Assembly: GCF_001937065.1 (NCBI RefSeq)
Contig: NZ_MOWR01000013.1
Coordinates: forward strand, 1-38,225
DNA length: 38,225 bases
Direction of reading: 5' to 3'
Origin: Streptococcus sp. 'caviae'
GTDB taxonomy: Bacteria; Bacillota; Bacilli; Lactobacillales; Streptococcaceae
Positions within the stretch are counted from its first letter, which is position 1; each line of letters begins with the position of its first letter. Under the pieces are notes generated by a model. That model was not told where the DNA came from, did no database searches, and saw only the letters and a list, made by a program, of their open reading frames with translations. Shown in pieces: positions 18,329-25,517 of the stretch. Both the position numbers and the translations under genes were made by a program.

Positions 18329-19813
18329 TTAGATTTCTAAATAAGACTCAACCGCTTTTTGCATATCAGCTGCAGCAACAACCTTTCGATGGCGAACCGG
18401 AGCAGTATCAAGACCTGAAACCGCTGCTGGCACAGCGACCCCTGATAGCTCGTGTAGGTCACGGACAGCTGCAAAGTCATCTCCTGAATCCTTGCCGGTC
18501 ACCGCCTGAACTGTAACCCGCGGGAATTTGTAAGGACTGGCTGTTGAAGCAATGACTGTCGGTCTTAGATCCCCCGAAGCTGTTTTGTAGGCCTGATAGA
18601 CAGCAGAAGCAACAGCTGTATGCGGATCTTCAATGTACTTATTGTCCTCATAAACACGCTTGATTTCTGCAGCCGTCTCTGTCTCACTGGCAAATCCTGC
18701 TGCGAACAATTCCAAAATGTCTTTGTCTGCATTTTCCAAGGTATACTCACCTTTTTCTGCCAGAGCTTCCATGAGCTCTTTCGTTTTAGCAGAATCATTG
18801 CCTAATAAATGGAAAATGAGCCTTTCTAAATTTGACGAGACTAAAATATCCATGGACGGACTGGTGGTAACATAAAAATCACGTTTTTTATCGTAGGTTC
18901 CCGTTTTAAAGAAATCTGTCAGTACATTATTTTCATTTGAAGCACAGATTAATTTTCCAACCGGCACACCAATCTGATAAGCGTAATAAGCGGCCAGGAT
19001 GTTGCCGAAGTTTCCGGTCGGCACCGTAAAGTTGACCTTATCACCATTTTGAATGTCTCCGGATTTAACCAACTGTGCATAGGCATAGACATAGTAAACA
19101 ACCTGAGGAATCAAGCGGCCGACATTCATCGAATTAGCAGAAGAGAATTGGGCTCCTTTTTGCAGCAATTTATCCCGCAGCTCAGCATCGTTGAACACTT
19201 TTTTAACATTGGTCTGAGCGTCATCAAAGTTCCCCTCAATCGCAACGACGTGAGTATTGCTGCCCTTCTGTGTGGTCATTTGCAGCTCTTGGATTTTGCT
19301 GACTCCGCCGTGAGGATAAAAGACGATAATCTCCGTTCCGGGCACATCAGCAAAACCTGCCATAGCAGCTTTTCCGGTATCACCGGATGTTGCTGTTAAA
19401 ATAACGATTTTATTATCAACTCCCTGCTTTTTCGCAGATGTTGTCAGCAAATACGGAAGAATAGACAGGGCCATGTCCTTAAAAGCAATTGTTGAGCCGT
19501 GGAACAGCTCCAAATTATACTGACCATTAAGCTTGACAAGCGGTGCAATCTCCGGCCTATCAAACTTGTCATCGTAAGCATGGGCAATGCAGTAATCCAG
19601 CTCTTCTTCGGTAAAATCATCCAAGAAAGCGGACAGCACTAATTTTGCAACTTCCTGATAAGAAGCTGTTTTAAGCTGTTCAAAACCCAGTTCAACCTGC
19701 GGATAAGAAACAGGTGTGAACAAACCGCCGTCTGCAGCTAATCCCTGCAAAATGGCCTGGCTGGCAGTCACAGTATTATTGGCATCACGAGTCGATTGAT
19801 AAACTAGGGTCAT
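18329..19813 (-). CDS. thrC: Threonine synthase
   Basis: A 494-residue PLP enzyme making threonine from O-phosphohomoserine. Lys112 in HGSTIAFKDMALS is the PLP-binding lysine and ATSGDTGKAA (about 141-150) binds the cofactor phosphate. The length corresponds to the longer type of threonine synthase. The ATG is preceded by AGAGGATGAATC and by an extended -10 promoter. It is a single-gene unit with a hairpin behind it; hom and thrB are not in this window. Confidence 0.95.
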   Translation of the reverse strand: MTLVYQSTRDANNTVTASQAILQGLAADGGLFTPVSYPQVELGFEQLKTASYQEVAKLVLSAFLDDFTEEELDYCIAHAYDDKFDRPEIAPLVKLNGQYNLELFHGSTIAFKDMALSILPYLLTTSAKKQGVDNKIVILTATSGDTGKAAMAGFADVPGTEIIVFYPHGGVSKIQELQMTTQKGSNTHVVAIEGNFDDAQTNVKKVFNDAELRDKLLQKGAQFSSANSMNVGRLIPQVVYYVYAYAQLVKSGDIQNGDKVNFTVPTGNFGNILAAYYAYQIGVPVGKLICASNENNVLTDFFKTGTYDKKRDFYVTTSPSMDILVSSNLERLIFHLLGNDSAKTKELMEALAEKGEYTLENADKDILELFAAGFASETETAAEIKRVYEDNKYIEDPHTAVASAVYQAYKTASGDLRPTVIASTASPYKFPRVTVQAVTGKDSGDDFAAVRDLHELSGVAVPAAVSGLDTAPVRHRKVVAAADMQKAVESYLEI

Positions 19814-19849
19814 GATTCATCCTCTTCTTTTATAGATAGCTTTTTTAGC

Positions 19850-19858
19850 ATTATACCA
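19850..19858 (-). promoter_or_regulatory. thrC promoter, extended -10 type
   Basis: The minus strand carries TGGTATAAT with the TG dinucleotide of an extended -10 element, 37 bases before the thrC start codon. No good -35 hexamer is present at the expected distance. Confidence 0.6.
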
Positions 19859-19968
19859 TAATTATATCAAAAGAGCGCAGCTTTATTCAGCTAGGTGAAA
19901 AATCTAAAACCGCCTTTAAATCATTAGCCAACTACTTATTTTCTCTGCAGCCGCCTGATTAGAAAACA

Positions 19969-20002
19969 CTCAAAAAGCCGGGAAATTTCCCGGCTTTTTG
20001 AG
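19969..20002. terminator. Perfect 34-bp palindromic terminator
   Basis: Each 17-base arm reads CTCAAAAAGCCGGGAAA into the centre, with no mismatch. The 3' arm contains T5 on either strand, so it can stop transcription in both directions. On the minus strand it lies nine bases after the stop of the small peptide gene. Confidence 0.85.
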
Positions 20003-20010
20003 TAAAAAAT

Positions 20011-20088
20011 TTAGTTGCCCCAGCGAGAATCTACCCCGGCAATGGAAATCCATACCACCGCCAAAGCATTGTAAAGCAAAGCAGACAT
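20011..20088 (-). CDS. Small hydrophobic peptide, 25 residues (27 from an upstream GTG)
   Basis: A short gene with every expected signal: promoter TTGCAA-16-TATAAT (20131-20158), AGGAGGG (20099-20105), coding region, and a perfect terminator nine bases after the TAA. The peptide starts MSALLYNALAVVWISIAGVD and ends SRWGN. Residues 4-19 form one membrane-spanning length of hydrophobic residues, and the tail has one Asp and one Arg. A GTG at 20094 is better spaced from the ribosome binding site and would add Met-Gln. I do not recognise the family. It could be a small membrane protein, a toxin-like or holin-like peptide, or a secreted signal precursor. It has no double-glycine leader or LPXTG. 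It stands alone between thrC and the acyltransferase operon. Confidence 0.72.
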   Translation of the reverse strand: MSALLYNALAVVWISIAGVDSRWGN

Positions 20089-20130
20089 TTGCACTGTACC
20101 CTCCTGTTTCTACCATTTGATGTCACCTAT

Positions 20131-20158
20131 ATTATAACGCAAGAATCTGTTTTTGCAA
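20131..20158 (-). promoter_or_regulatory. Promoter of the small peptide gene
   Basis: On the minus strand TTGCAA (20153-20158), 16 bases, TATAAT (20131-20136). The short leader would start near 20124 with GGTGACATCAAATGGTAG, a sequence repeated in inverted orientation at about 20203-20220. Confidence 0.75.
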
Positions 20159-20195
20159 GCCCATTTTAAAAGTTTTTTAAAGATTTTGTAAATGT

Positions 20196-20270
20196 TATTA
20201 TAGATGACATCGAACGTTAGCTTTAGACACTGATTGACCTAAGCGGTGTCAGCTTTTCTCTTTATTTTTT
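20196..20270 (+). ncRNA. Candidate short RNA, divergent from the peptide gene
   Basis: On the plus strand an extended -10-like TGTTATTAT (20193-20201) is followed by GATGACATCGAACGTTAG, then a GACACTG/CGGTGTC hairpin (20226-20232 with 20244-20250) and a T-rich tail ending in T6 (20265-20270). This resembles a roughly 60-base RNA with its own terminator. The -35 region is poor and no reading frame is evident, so this is tentative. Confidence 0.3.
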
Positions 20271-20332
20271 CGCTTTATATTGGCTTTCCTAGCATTATTC
20301 TGTAGCATTTATTCACACGGGAAACAACAAAC

Positions 20333-20370
20333 AAAAAGCATACCCGCCGATTTATAGCAGATATGCTTTT
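20333..20370. terminator. Terminator behind the acyltransferase gene
   Basis: AAAAAGCATA (20333-20342) pairs with TATGCTTTT (20362-20370). T-runs border the stem on both strands. A second hairpin (AGGAAT/ATTCCT enclosing GCCT/AGGC, 20383-20417) lies between it and the acyltransferase stop. Confidence 0.65.
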
Positions 20371-20429
20371 ATTTATAGAAGGAGGAATCAATTGCCTGCG
20401 CTTAGGCATTTATTCCTTTTAGAAACTGC

Positions 20430-22214
20430 TTATTTTTCACCTTTTGCAGGTTTTTTAGCAGACGTCTGAATGGCTTTTTTGATGGTTTCAACATAGAGTT
20501 TCGCCCCTTCATCGCTGCTGTCATTATAGTGAACACCATCAGACTCCGTCCAAATCTCAGAATGCGCAACAGCCGCTTCATACCAGTCTGCAACCGTAAC
20601 ATATTTGTACTTTTTAGCCAGACTTAGCTCATAGCTGCGAACATCAGGAATACGCTCGTCTTTAGTATTGTAAGGCGTCACAATGACTAAACGATGGCCG
20701 TCCGGAAGAGCATTGATAAACTGCTGAATGTTATTTTCATATCCCTCAATTGAATTGACACCAACAGCAAGAACTACTGTTTTGGACAAACTCTTGTTGG
20801 TGATATGGTTCTGGAAGATCTCATAGGCACTTTCAAAATTTCGGCTTACCGCTGCATCAACCTGCGCTTCTGGCAGGACTGCTGAAAAAGCAGAACTGGA
20901 GCGCAGTGTGACCGAGTCACCGATAACAGTAATATCACTAATGGCACCGGCATCACCGGCAGCAAGCGTATGGGTTCGGTTCATATTGTTATCAGCCTGA
21001 TTAAGCGAATCAACCAGCAGGCTGGTCTCAAAGGCTCCGACATGCGGCGCAGTGACGGTAATACCCAAAACGATAGCAGTCAAAAGACCGGCAAAACCGT
21101 AAAACCATTTTTTATAATGATCCAGATGGATTTCCAGTCCAAAAAGAGAGGAGCGTTTACCGGCAATATAGGGCTCAACAACATAGTAAGAAAGCGTTGA
21201 AAAGACAACTGAGAAAAACAAGGTAAAGATAACTGCCAGCCAGTTACTCATCAGCTGACCAAAAATAATGTAAAAAGGCCAGTGAAAAAGATACATGCCA
21301 TAGCTGATATCCGCCAGATAAGTGACAGCAGCAGGCTCCGATAAATCAGGCGTCTGTTCATGCAAAACACGGCTTGAATAGACCATGACAGCTGTAAATA
21401 AGCTAGCCAGACCAAAACCAAATAGGTAAGTAATAATACTATCAAAGTCAAGTACAAAGCCTAACAGAAAGAGCAAAGCCGCACTGCCGATCATGTAAAC
21501 AAGCACGCGCTTTGTCGGCCAGAGGCGAACATTTTTCTTAAACCGCTTGGTTGTTTCACGAATCCCTGAGGTTGTCGCGAAAATAGCTCCCAGGAAAAAT
21601 GGAAAAATGTGCGTCAGCGTTGAGAAGTAAATGACTGAAAAATTACTTACAAAGAAAGCACGTATGAACATGCTGGCAAAGCTGAAAAGAAACAGAACTG
21701 CCGAAATCAGGAAAATCAGCCCGCGGAACTGCCGCTGATCTTTAACCTTTCTTGACAAAAACCACACCAGAATACCCCAAAAAAGGTAAAAATGCACTTC
21801 AATGGCTAAACTCCAAGTATGGACAAAAAGATGCGGAATAAACTGACTTTCATAGCTGCTGCCCGTAAAAATCTCATAAAGATTAGTCGTGAATCCCAGC
21901 ACAGCAGCAATCTGCCGGCCAATGTCCGCCACAAAATCTTTTCTAATCAAAAAGGTAAAGGGCATGGTTACCAGCACCATGATAACCAAAGGCGGAACAA
22001 TACGATAAAAGCGCCGCCGCAAAAAGCCTAAAAGGTCTATTGCCTTATTTCGGGCATACTCATCAAGCAGCAAGGCCGTAATCAGATAGCCTGAGAAAGT
22101 GAAAAAGACATCCACTCCAATAAAGCCGCCCGGAAAAGCCTGCTGGAAGAAGTGATAGAATAAAACCAGAAAAAGCCCGGTAATTCTAACAAAAGAAAAC
22201 CATTTTATTCTCAT
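20430..22214 (-). CDS. OatA-like membrane O-acyltransferase with SGNH domain
   Basis: A 594-residue protein. Residues about 8-350 form an acyltransferase-3 membrane domain (about ten helices, His21 in LVLFYHFF, HTWSLAIEVHFYLFW at about 132-146), and 375-390 is a further helix. Residues 425-580 form an extracellular SGNH esterase-type domain with Ser434 in VIGDSVTL and the Asp559/His562 pair in SDGVHYND. This architecture O-acetylates cell-wall polymers: peptidoglycan muramic acid in OatA, which gives lysozyme resistance, or other glycans. The start overlaps the preceding MORN gene by four bases (ATGA), so the two are translationally coupled. The exact acceptor is inferred, not shown. Confidence 0.87.
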   Translation of the reverse strand: MRIKWFSFVRITGLFLVLFYHFFQQAFPGGFIGVDVFFTFSGYLITALLLDEYARNKAIDLLGFLRRRFYRIVPPLVIMVLVTMPFTFLIRKDFVADIGRQIAAVLGFTTNLYEIFTGSSYESQFIPHLFVHTWSLAIEVHFYLFWGILVWFLSRKVKDQRQFRGLIFLISAVLFLFSFASMFIRAFFVSNFSVIYFSTLTHIFPFFLGAIFATTSGIRETTKRFKKNVRLWPTKRVLVYMIGSAALLFLLGFVLDFDSIITYLFGFGLASLFTAVMVYSSRVLHEQTPDLSEPAAVTYLADISYGMYLFHWPFYIIFGQLMSNWLAVIFTLFFSVVFSTLSYYVVEPYIAGKRSSLFGLEIHLDHYKKWFYGFAGLLTAIVLGITVTAPHVGAFETSLLVDSLNQADNNMNRTHTLAAGDAGAISDITVIGDSVTLRSSSAFSAVLPEAQVDAAVSRNFESAYEIFQNHITNKSLSKTVVLAVGVNSIEGYENNIQQFINALPDGHRLVIVTPYNTKDERIPDVRSYELSLAKKYKYVTVADWYEAAVAHSEIWTESDGVHYNDSSDEGAKLYVETIKKAIQTSAKKPAKGEK

Positions 22215-22600
22215 TTTTGATAAATTCCCTGTTTAAACTTTCCTTTATAAATTTTCTTGTCCTTGGCAATCAGCTTACCCTGACCATCAGCCTGACCCTT
22301 TTTGAACTCTCCGGTATAGGACCAGCCCATGCCGGACTTAAAGGTGCCCTGGCCGCTGAAAACACCGTTAACAAAATTTCCCTCATAAACATCTCCGTTA
22401 GGATAGGTCAGCTTGCCCTGACCGTTCATCCGATGATTGAGAACATAGCCTGTATAACGAATCTTGCCATTTTCATAAGTCAGCGTTGCCTTGCTGCCGA
22501 ATTTAATACTAAAAACAGATAAACCGCATACAAGGATGACGATGACTGCTAATAATTCTAATTTTTCTCTTGTTATCTGTATCTTCTTCATCTTATCCAT
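22211..22600 (-). CDS. Membrane-anchored MORN-repeat protein
   Basis: A 129-residue protein with an N-terminal membrane helix (about residues 13-29, LLAVIVILVCGLSVF) and then three to four MORN repeats of the pattern Y-G-N-G-G-L-PNGDVYEG (YTGYVLNHRMNGQGKL, VYEGNFVNGVFSGQGTF, YTGEFKKGQADGQGKL, IYKGKFKQG). The repeats would face outside the cell. MORN repeats usually mediate protein or lipid contacts. Overlap with the acyltransferase start suggests it helps or positions that enzyme, which is inference from gene order. Confidence 0.85.
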   Translation of the reverse strand: MDKMKKIQITREKLELLAVIVILVCGLSVFSIKFGSKATLTYENGKIRYTGYVLNHRMNGQGKLTYPNGDVYEGNFVNGVFSGQGTFKSGMGWSYTGEFKKGQADGQGKLIAKDKKIYKGKFKQGIYQK

Positions 22601-22657
22601 TCAATTCCCTATTAATAATGCCATTTTACTACAATTTGAAAATATGACAAGGTGCAG

Positions 22658-23080
22658 TTAATCCATTTTCCCCAGCCAAACCCGACAGCCCTTTTTAACT
22701 AAGCGGTAAGTTTCTTCAAAATCGCCTGTATAATAGGGATCCGGGACTCCGCCATCAGTAAAGAGAAAGATTTTATCATCAAACTGCCCCTTTGACATTT
22801 TCTTTAAATCATGGACATTGGCACGGTCCATACCAATAATAAAATCAAAATAACGAAAGTCTGTCATGCTGATTTGCTGGGATCTTTTAGCAGAATCATA
22901 GGCAATATCGTATTTTTTGAAAATCCTCTGCGTTCCGCGGTGAATGGGATTGCCGTGCTCCCAGCCGGAAGTAGCTCGGCTGGCAATTTCAATATTATCA
23001 GAGGCCACAGCTTTCATGACAAACTCAGCCATGGGACTGCGGCAGATATTTCCCAAGCAAACAAAACAAATCTTCTTCAT
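22658..23080 (-). CDS. Low-molecular-weight protein tyrosine phosphatase
   Basis: A 140-residue enzyme with the active-site loop CLGNICRS at residues 8-15 (nucleophile Cys8, Arg14, Ser15) and the general acid in VPDPYYTG (Asp114, followed by Tyr116 and Tyr117). Such phosphatases dephosphorylate BY-kinases or stress proteins. The gene lies between ruvB and the MORN gene, probably in one transcript, as also known in S. mutans. No membrane segment. Confidence 0.95.
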   Translation of the reverse strand: MKKICFVCLGNICRSPMAEFVMKAVASDNIEIASRATSGWEHGNPIHRGTQRIFKKYDIAYDSAKRSQQISMTDFRYFDFIIGMDRANVHDLKKMSKGQFDDKIFLFTDGGVPDPYYTGDFEETYRLVKKGCRVWLGKMD

Positions 23081-23110
23081 ATTTATACTTCCCTTTAGCT
23101 GTCAAGCAGC

Positions 23111-24112
23111 TCAGTTGTCTTCTATGTAATCATAGCCCAGATGCTCATAGGCTTTAGCTGTTGCAACACGGCCGCTGCGAGTTCTCATCATAAACCCCTT
23201 TTGAATGAGATAGGGTTCATACATATCTTCAACGGTTTCCCGCTCTTCAGCAATATTAACCGACAGCGTTCCCAGGCCAACAGGCCCGCCGTTATACATT
23301 TCAATCATTGTTTTCAGAATCTTTTGGTCGATATAATCAAGACCTTCGTGATCCACATCAAGCATGGTTAGAGCTTTATCGGTAATTTTATCATCAATCA
23401 GGCCATCTCCCATGATCTGGGCATAATCACGCACGCGCTTTAAGAGACGGTTAGCAATACGCGGAGTCCCGCGGGAGCGTCTGGCCAATTCCAGAGAAGC
23501 CTGATGGGTAATTTCCATCTCAAAGATATCCGCCGTTCGCTCTACAATCTCTGTTAAGTCGGTTTCTGTATAATATTCCATGTGCCCTGTAATACCAAAG
23601 CGCGCCCGCAAAGGATTAGAGAGCATGCCAGCCCGTGTTGTTGCACCAATCAGCGTGAAAGGCGGCAAGTCAAGGTGCACGCTGCGAGAGGTCTCGCCAG
23701 CACCGATCATAATGTCAATGTAGAAATCCTCCATGGCACTGTAAAGAACTTCTTCCACAGCCATGGGCATTCGGTGAATTTCATCAATAAAAAGCACATC
23801 ACCGGGTTCTAATTCATTGAGAACCGCTACCAAATCACCAGCCTTCTCAATAGCCGGTCCGCTGGTTTGCTTGAGATTGACGCCCAATTCATTTGCGATA
23901 ACAAAAGCCATGGTGGTCTTACCGAGCCCCGGAGGGCCAAAGAGCAGCACATGATCCAGCGCCTCATCGCGCTGTTTGGCAGCCTCGATGAAAATCTTCA
24001 GCTGTTCCTTTACCTTATCCTGACCAATATATTCCTGTAAATACTGCGGGCGCAGAGTTCGTTCCGCAAACTCTTCATCGCCCATAAGCTCATTATCTAA
24101 AATTCTAGTCAT
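23111..24112 (-). CDS. ruvB: Holliday junction branch migration helicase RuvB
   Basis: A 333-residue AAA+ ATPase. Walker A GPPGLGKT is at residues 59-66, Walker B LFIDE at 108-112, sensor GATTRAGML and arginine-finger region RFGITG follow, and the C-terminal winged helix contains [11 protein letters not shown]. With RuvA it drives branch migration in recombination repair. The start [14 protein letters not shown] matches other streptococcal RuvB although no strong ribosome binding site precedes it. It lies downstream of comRS; a terminator separates them. Confidence 0.97.
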   Translation of the reverse strand: MTRILDNELMGDEEFAERTLRPQYLQEYIGQDKVKEQLKIFIEAAKQRDEALDHVLLFGPPGLGKTTMAFVIANELGVNLKQTSGPAIEKAGDLVAVLNELEPGDVLFIDEIHRMPMAVEEVLYSAMEDFYIDIMIGAGETSRSVHLDLPPFTLIGATTRAGMLSNPLRARFGITGHMEYYTETDLTEIVERTADIFEMEITHQASLELARRSRGTPRIANRLLKRVRDYAQIMGDGLIDDKITDKALTMLDVDHEGLDYIDQKILKTMIEMYNGGPVGLGTLSVNIAEERETVEDMYEPYLIQKGFMMRTRSGRVATAKAYEHLGYDYIEDN

Positions 24113-24187
24113 AGTTTAATTGTATCATCTTGCAGGCAAAAGAAAAAGACAAAAATCAGCCTCCGCTAAAAATTTAAAAAGCTCTGC

Positions 24188-24226
24188 AAAAAAAGAAAGA
24201 CCTTTGCTGAAAGGCAAAAATCTTTC
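24188..24226 (-). terminator. Terminator of the comS transcript
   Basis: On the minus strand GAAAGA...GCCTTT, loop CAGC, AAAGG-TCTTTC, followed by T7 (24188-24194). It lies 117 bases after the comS stop and before ruvB. Confidence 0.75.
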
Positions 24227-24239
24227 TCCTTTTGACCCC

Positions 24240-24293
24240 AAGACCGCTTCCAGTATTTCTGGTCTCTCTTTAGTTAGAGAACTAGGCGGTCTT
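24240..24293 (-). other. Three-way-junction RNA structure in the comS 3' region
   Basis: An 8-bp outer stem (24240-24247 with 24286-24293, AAGACCGC/GCGGTCTT) encloses two hairpins, CCAG/CTGG with a 5-base loop (24250-24262) and TCTCT/AGAGA with a 6-base loop (24265-24280). It lies between the comS stop and its terminator, in transcribed non-coding sequence. Confidence 0.6.
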
Positions 24294-24342
24294 ATGCTGA
24301 TCAAAGAGTCTTATCCGGAAGTTTTAGCTGTGTGTTCACAAA

Positions 24343-24396
24343 CTAGATTCCCCACCAGTCAAGAGCTCTTAAAATGGTTGAAAAAATTGTAGCCAT
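24343..24396 (-). CDS. comS: ComS, precursor of the XIP competence pheromone (17 residues)
   Basis: The peptide reads MATIFSTILRALDWWGI. The C-terminal Trp14-Trp15 pair after Asp13 is the mark of type II XIP pheromones (S. mutans ComS ends GLDWWSL), so the predicted mature heptapeptide is ALDWWGI. The gene is directly downstream of comR on the same strand. AAGGAG (24405-24410) lies eight bases before the ATG, and TATAAT (24428-24433) with an upstream ComR box gives it a dedicated promoter. In the known system, ComS is exported, trimmed, re-imported by the Opp/Ami permease and binds ComR, which then activates comS and sigX. The cleavage site here is inferred from the S. mutans peptide. Confidence 0.93.
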   Translation of the reverse strand: MATIFSTILRALDWWGI

Positions 24397-24427
24397 AACT
24401 TTTTCTCCTTTCTTTTTGATGGTATTC

Positions 24428-24471
24428 ATTATAAAGTATCGGAGAAGAAAAGAACAGGACATCTATGTCCT
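24428..24471 (-). promoter_or_regulatory. comS promoter with ComR box
   Basis: The perfect palindrome AGGACAT-AG-ATGTCCT (24456-24471) matches the GACATnnATGTC ComR box. It is followed by a T-rich stretch and, 22 bases on, by TATAAT (24428-24433). The box includes the TAG stop codon of comR (24463-24465). There is no good -35, as expected for an activator-dependent promoter. Confidence 0.9.
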
Positions 24472-25377
24472 GTTTTGCTGATCCTGCTGCCATTCTCTTT
24501 CTAATTTTTCTTTTAATGTGGTATTTTCAGTTAATTTCGCAAACAAAATGGCCGAGTCATAGCTTTTTCTGGCTTCTGCTTCATTGTTCTCTGCTAACAG
24601 GTAATGCTTCCACTCAAGTATACTGACAATGGGTTTCTTTTGAAAATCAGAAGTCCTCATCATAATATCATTGGCAACTGCAATCAGCTCTTTGATGATG
24701 TCATATTTTTCCAAAAGAAGGAGAATGCCGAAATTGTTTAATAAAACATTGTTCAGCACAAATAAATCTTCCACGGGCAGATAATCACTCTGTTTTAAAA
24801 GAACCTGCATCAGCTTATAATACTTGTCCAAATCAAAAATATCCATGCGCAAATCACTGATGGTCAGGCAGGAAAAATAAAGATCAATAATGATTAAATC
24901 ATTCACCTGATAGCGTTTGCGCATTAAAATCTGATCAAAGTAATCGTTTAAAATCCCGACCCCAAAATCAATATTTTGACTCAAATGAATATCTAACTTC
25001 GACTGCAGAGCGTCAATCACAAGCTGCTCTTCCTCAGGCAGGGTGTCATAAAAATGATTAAAAATCTCATCAAAATAAGCCTCCCTTTCAGCCAGCTTTT
25101 CCTGATCGCCGTAGGTCGGTGTTCTCAGCAACAGATATTTTAGTTCCTTGTAACGGTTAGGCAGATCAATATTTCTCCCATCCGTCAGATAATCCAGCGT
25201 TACACCCAGGCGCTCCGCAATATAAACAGCCTTTCTGAGCGTGGGCACCGACTCGCCCGACTCAATCCTCGTCAGCTGCCGCATGGACAGCTCAGACTCA
25301 TCTTGACAGAAAACTTCTTTGGTCAGTCCCTTTTCCAACCGCAGCCGTTTTACTCTCTCCCCAAAATCTTCTAACAT
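24463..25377 (-). CDS. comR: ComR, Rgg-family pheromone-responsive competence regulator
   Basis: A 304-residue regulator. Residues 1-66 are an XRE-type helix-turn-helix (ERVKRLRLEKGLTK and LSMRQLTRIESGESVPTLRK), and 75-304 are TPR-like helices that bind XIP. Stretches such as RYKELKYLLLRTPTYGDQ and NIDFGVGILNDYFDQIL are nearly identical to S. mutans ComR from memory, and the length is the same. Bound to XIP, ComR activates comS and sigX and so starts competence. sigX is not in this window. The gene follows purB beyond a terminator; its own promoter is weak to the eye (TATATT/TATTAT near 25420) and its ribosome binding site is poor (GAGAAAGAG). Confidence 0.96.
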   Translation of the reverse strand: MLEDFGERVKRLRLEKGLTKEVFCQDESELSMRQLTRIESGESVPTLRKAVYIAERLGVTLDYLTDGRNIDLPNRYKELKYLLLRTPTYGDQEKLAEREAYFDEIFNHFYDTLPEEEQLVIDALQSKLDIHLSQNIDFGVGILNDYFDQILMRKRYQVNDLIIIDLYFSCLTISDLRMDIFDLDKYYKLMQVLLKQSDYLPVEDLFVLNNVLLNNFGILLLLEKYDIIKELIAVANDIMMRTSDFQKKPIVSILEWKHYLLAENNEAEARKSYDSAILFAKLTENTTLKEKLEREWQQDQQNRT

Positions 25378-25478
25378 AAAATCTCTTTCTCATTTTTTAT
25401 TATTCTATCATAAGTCCATAATATAGCAAATTTTTCAGATATTTCAGCCGATTTTTGTTCTTTTAAATCCGCAAACGC

Positions 25479-25505
25479 AAAAAAACTGCGACCTTTGTCA
25501 CAGTT
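25479..25505 (-). terminator. Terminator of purB
   Basis: A 9-bp stem AACTGTGAC/GTCGCAGTT with loop AAAG is followed on the minus strand by a T-run (TTTTTTT including the stem end). It lies 13 bases after the purB stop and insulates comR. Confidence 0.85.
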
Positions 25506-25517
25506 TTCTGCAGTCTG

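Noticed and set aside
19969..20002. 34-bp perfect palindrome considered as a mobile-element end or recombination site
   Set aside because: Its arms contain G+C core plus T5, it lies nine bases after a stop codon and has no partner copy in the window; a terminator explains it.
20392..20468. Plus-strand 25-codon frame starting TTG after AGAAGGAGGAATCAA
   Set aside because: The ribosome-binding-like sequence is part of a hairpin behind the acyltransferase gene, the frame runs antisense into that gene and no promoter is seen.
24120..24392. Plus-strand 90-codon frame opposite comS
   Set aside because: It lies antisense to comS, its structured 3' tail and terminator, has no ribosome binding site and a Lys-rich non-globular sequence. 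The minus-strand comS signals explain the region.
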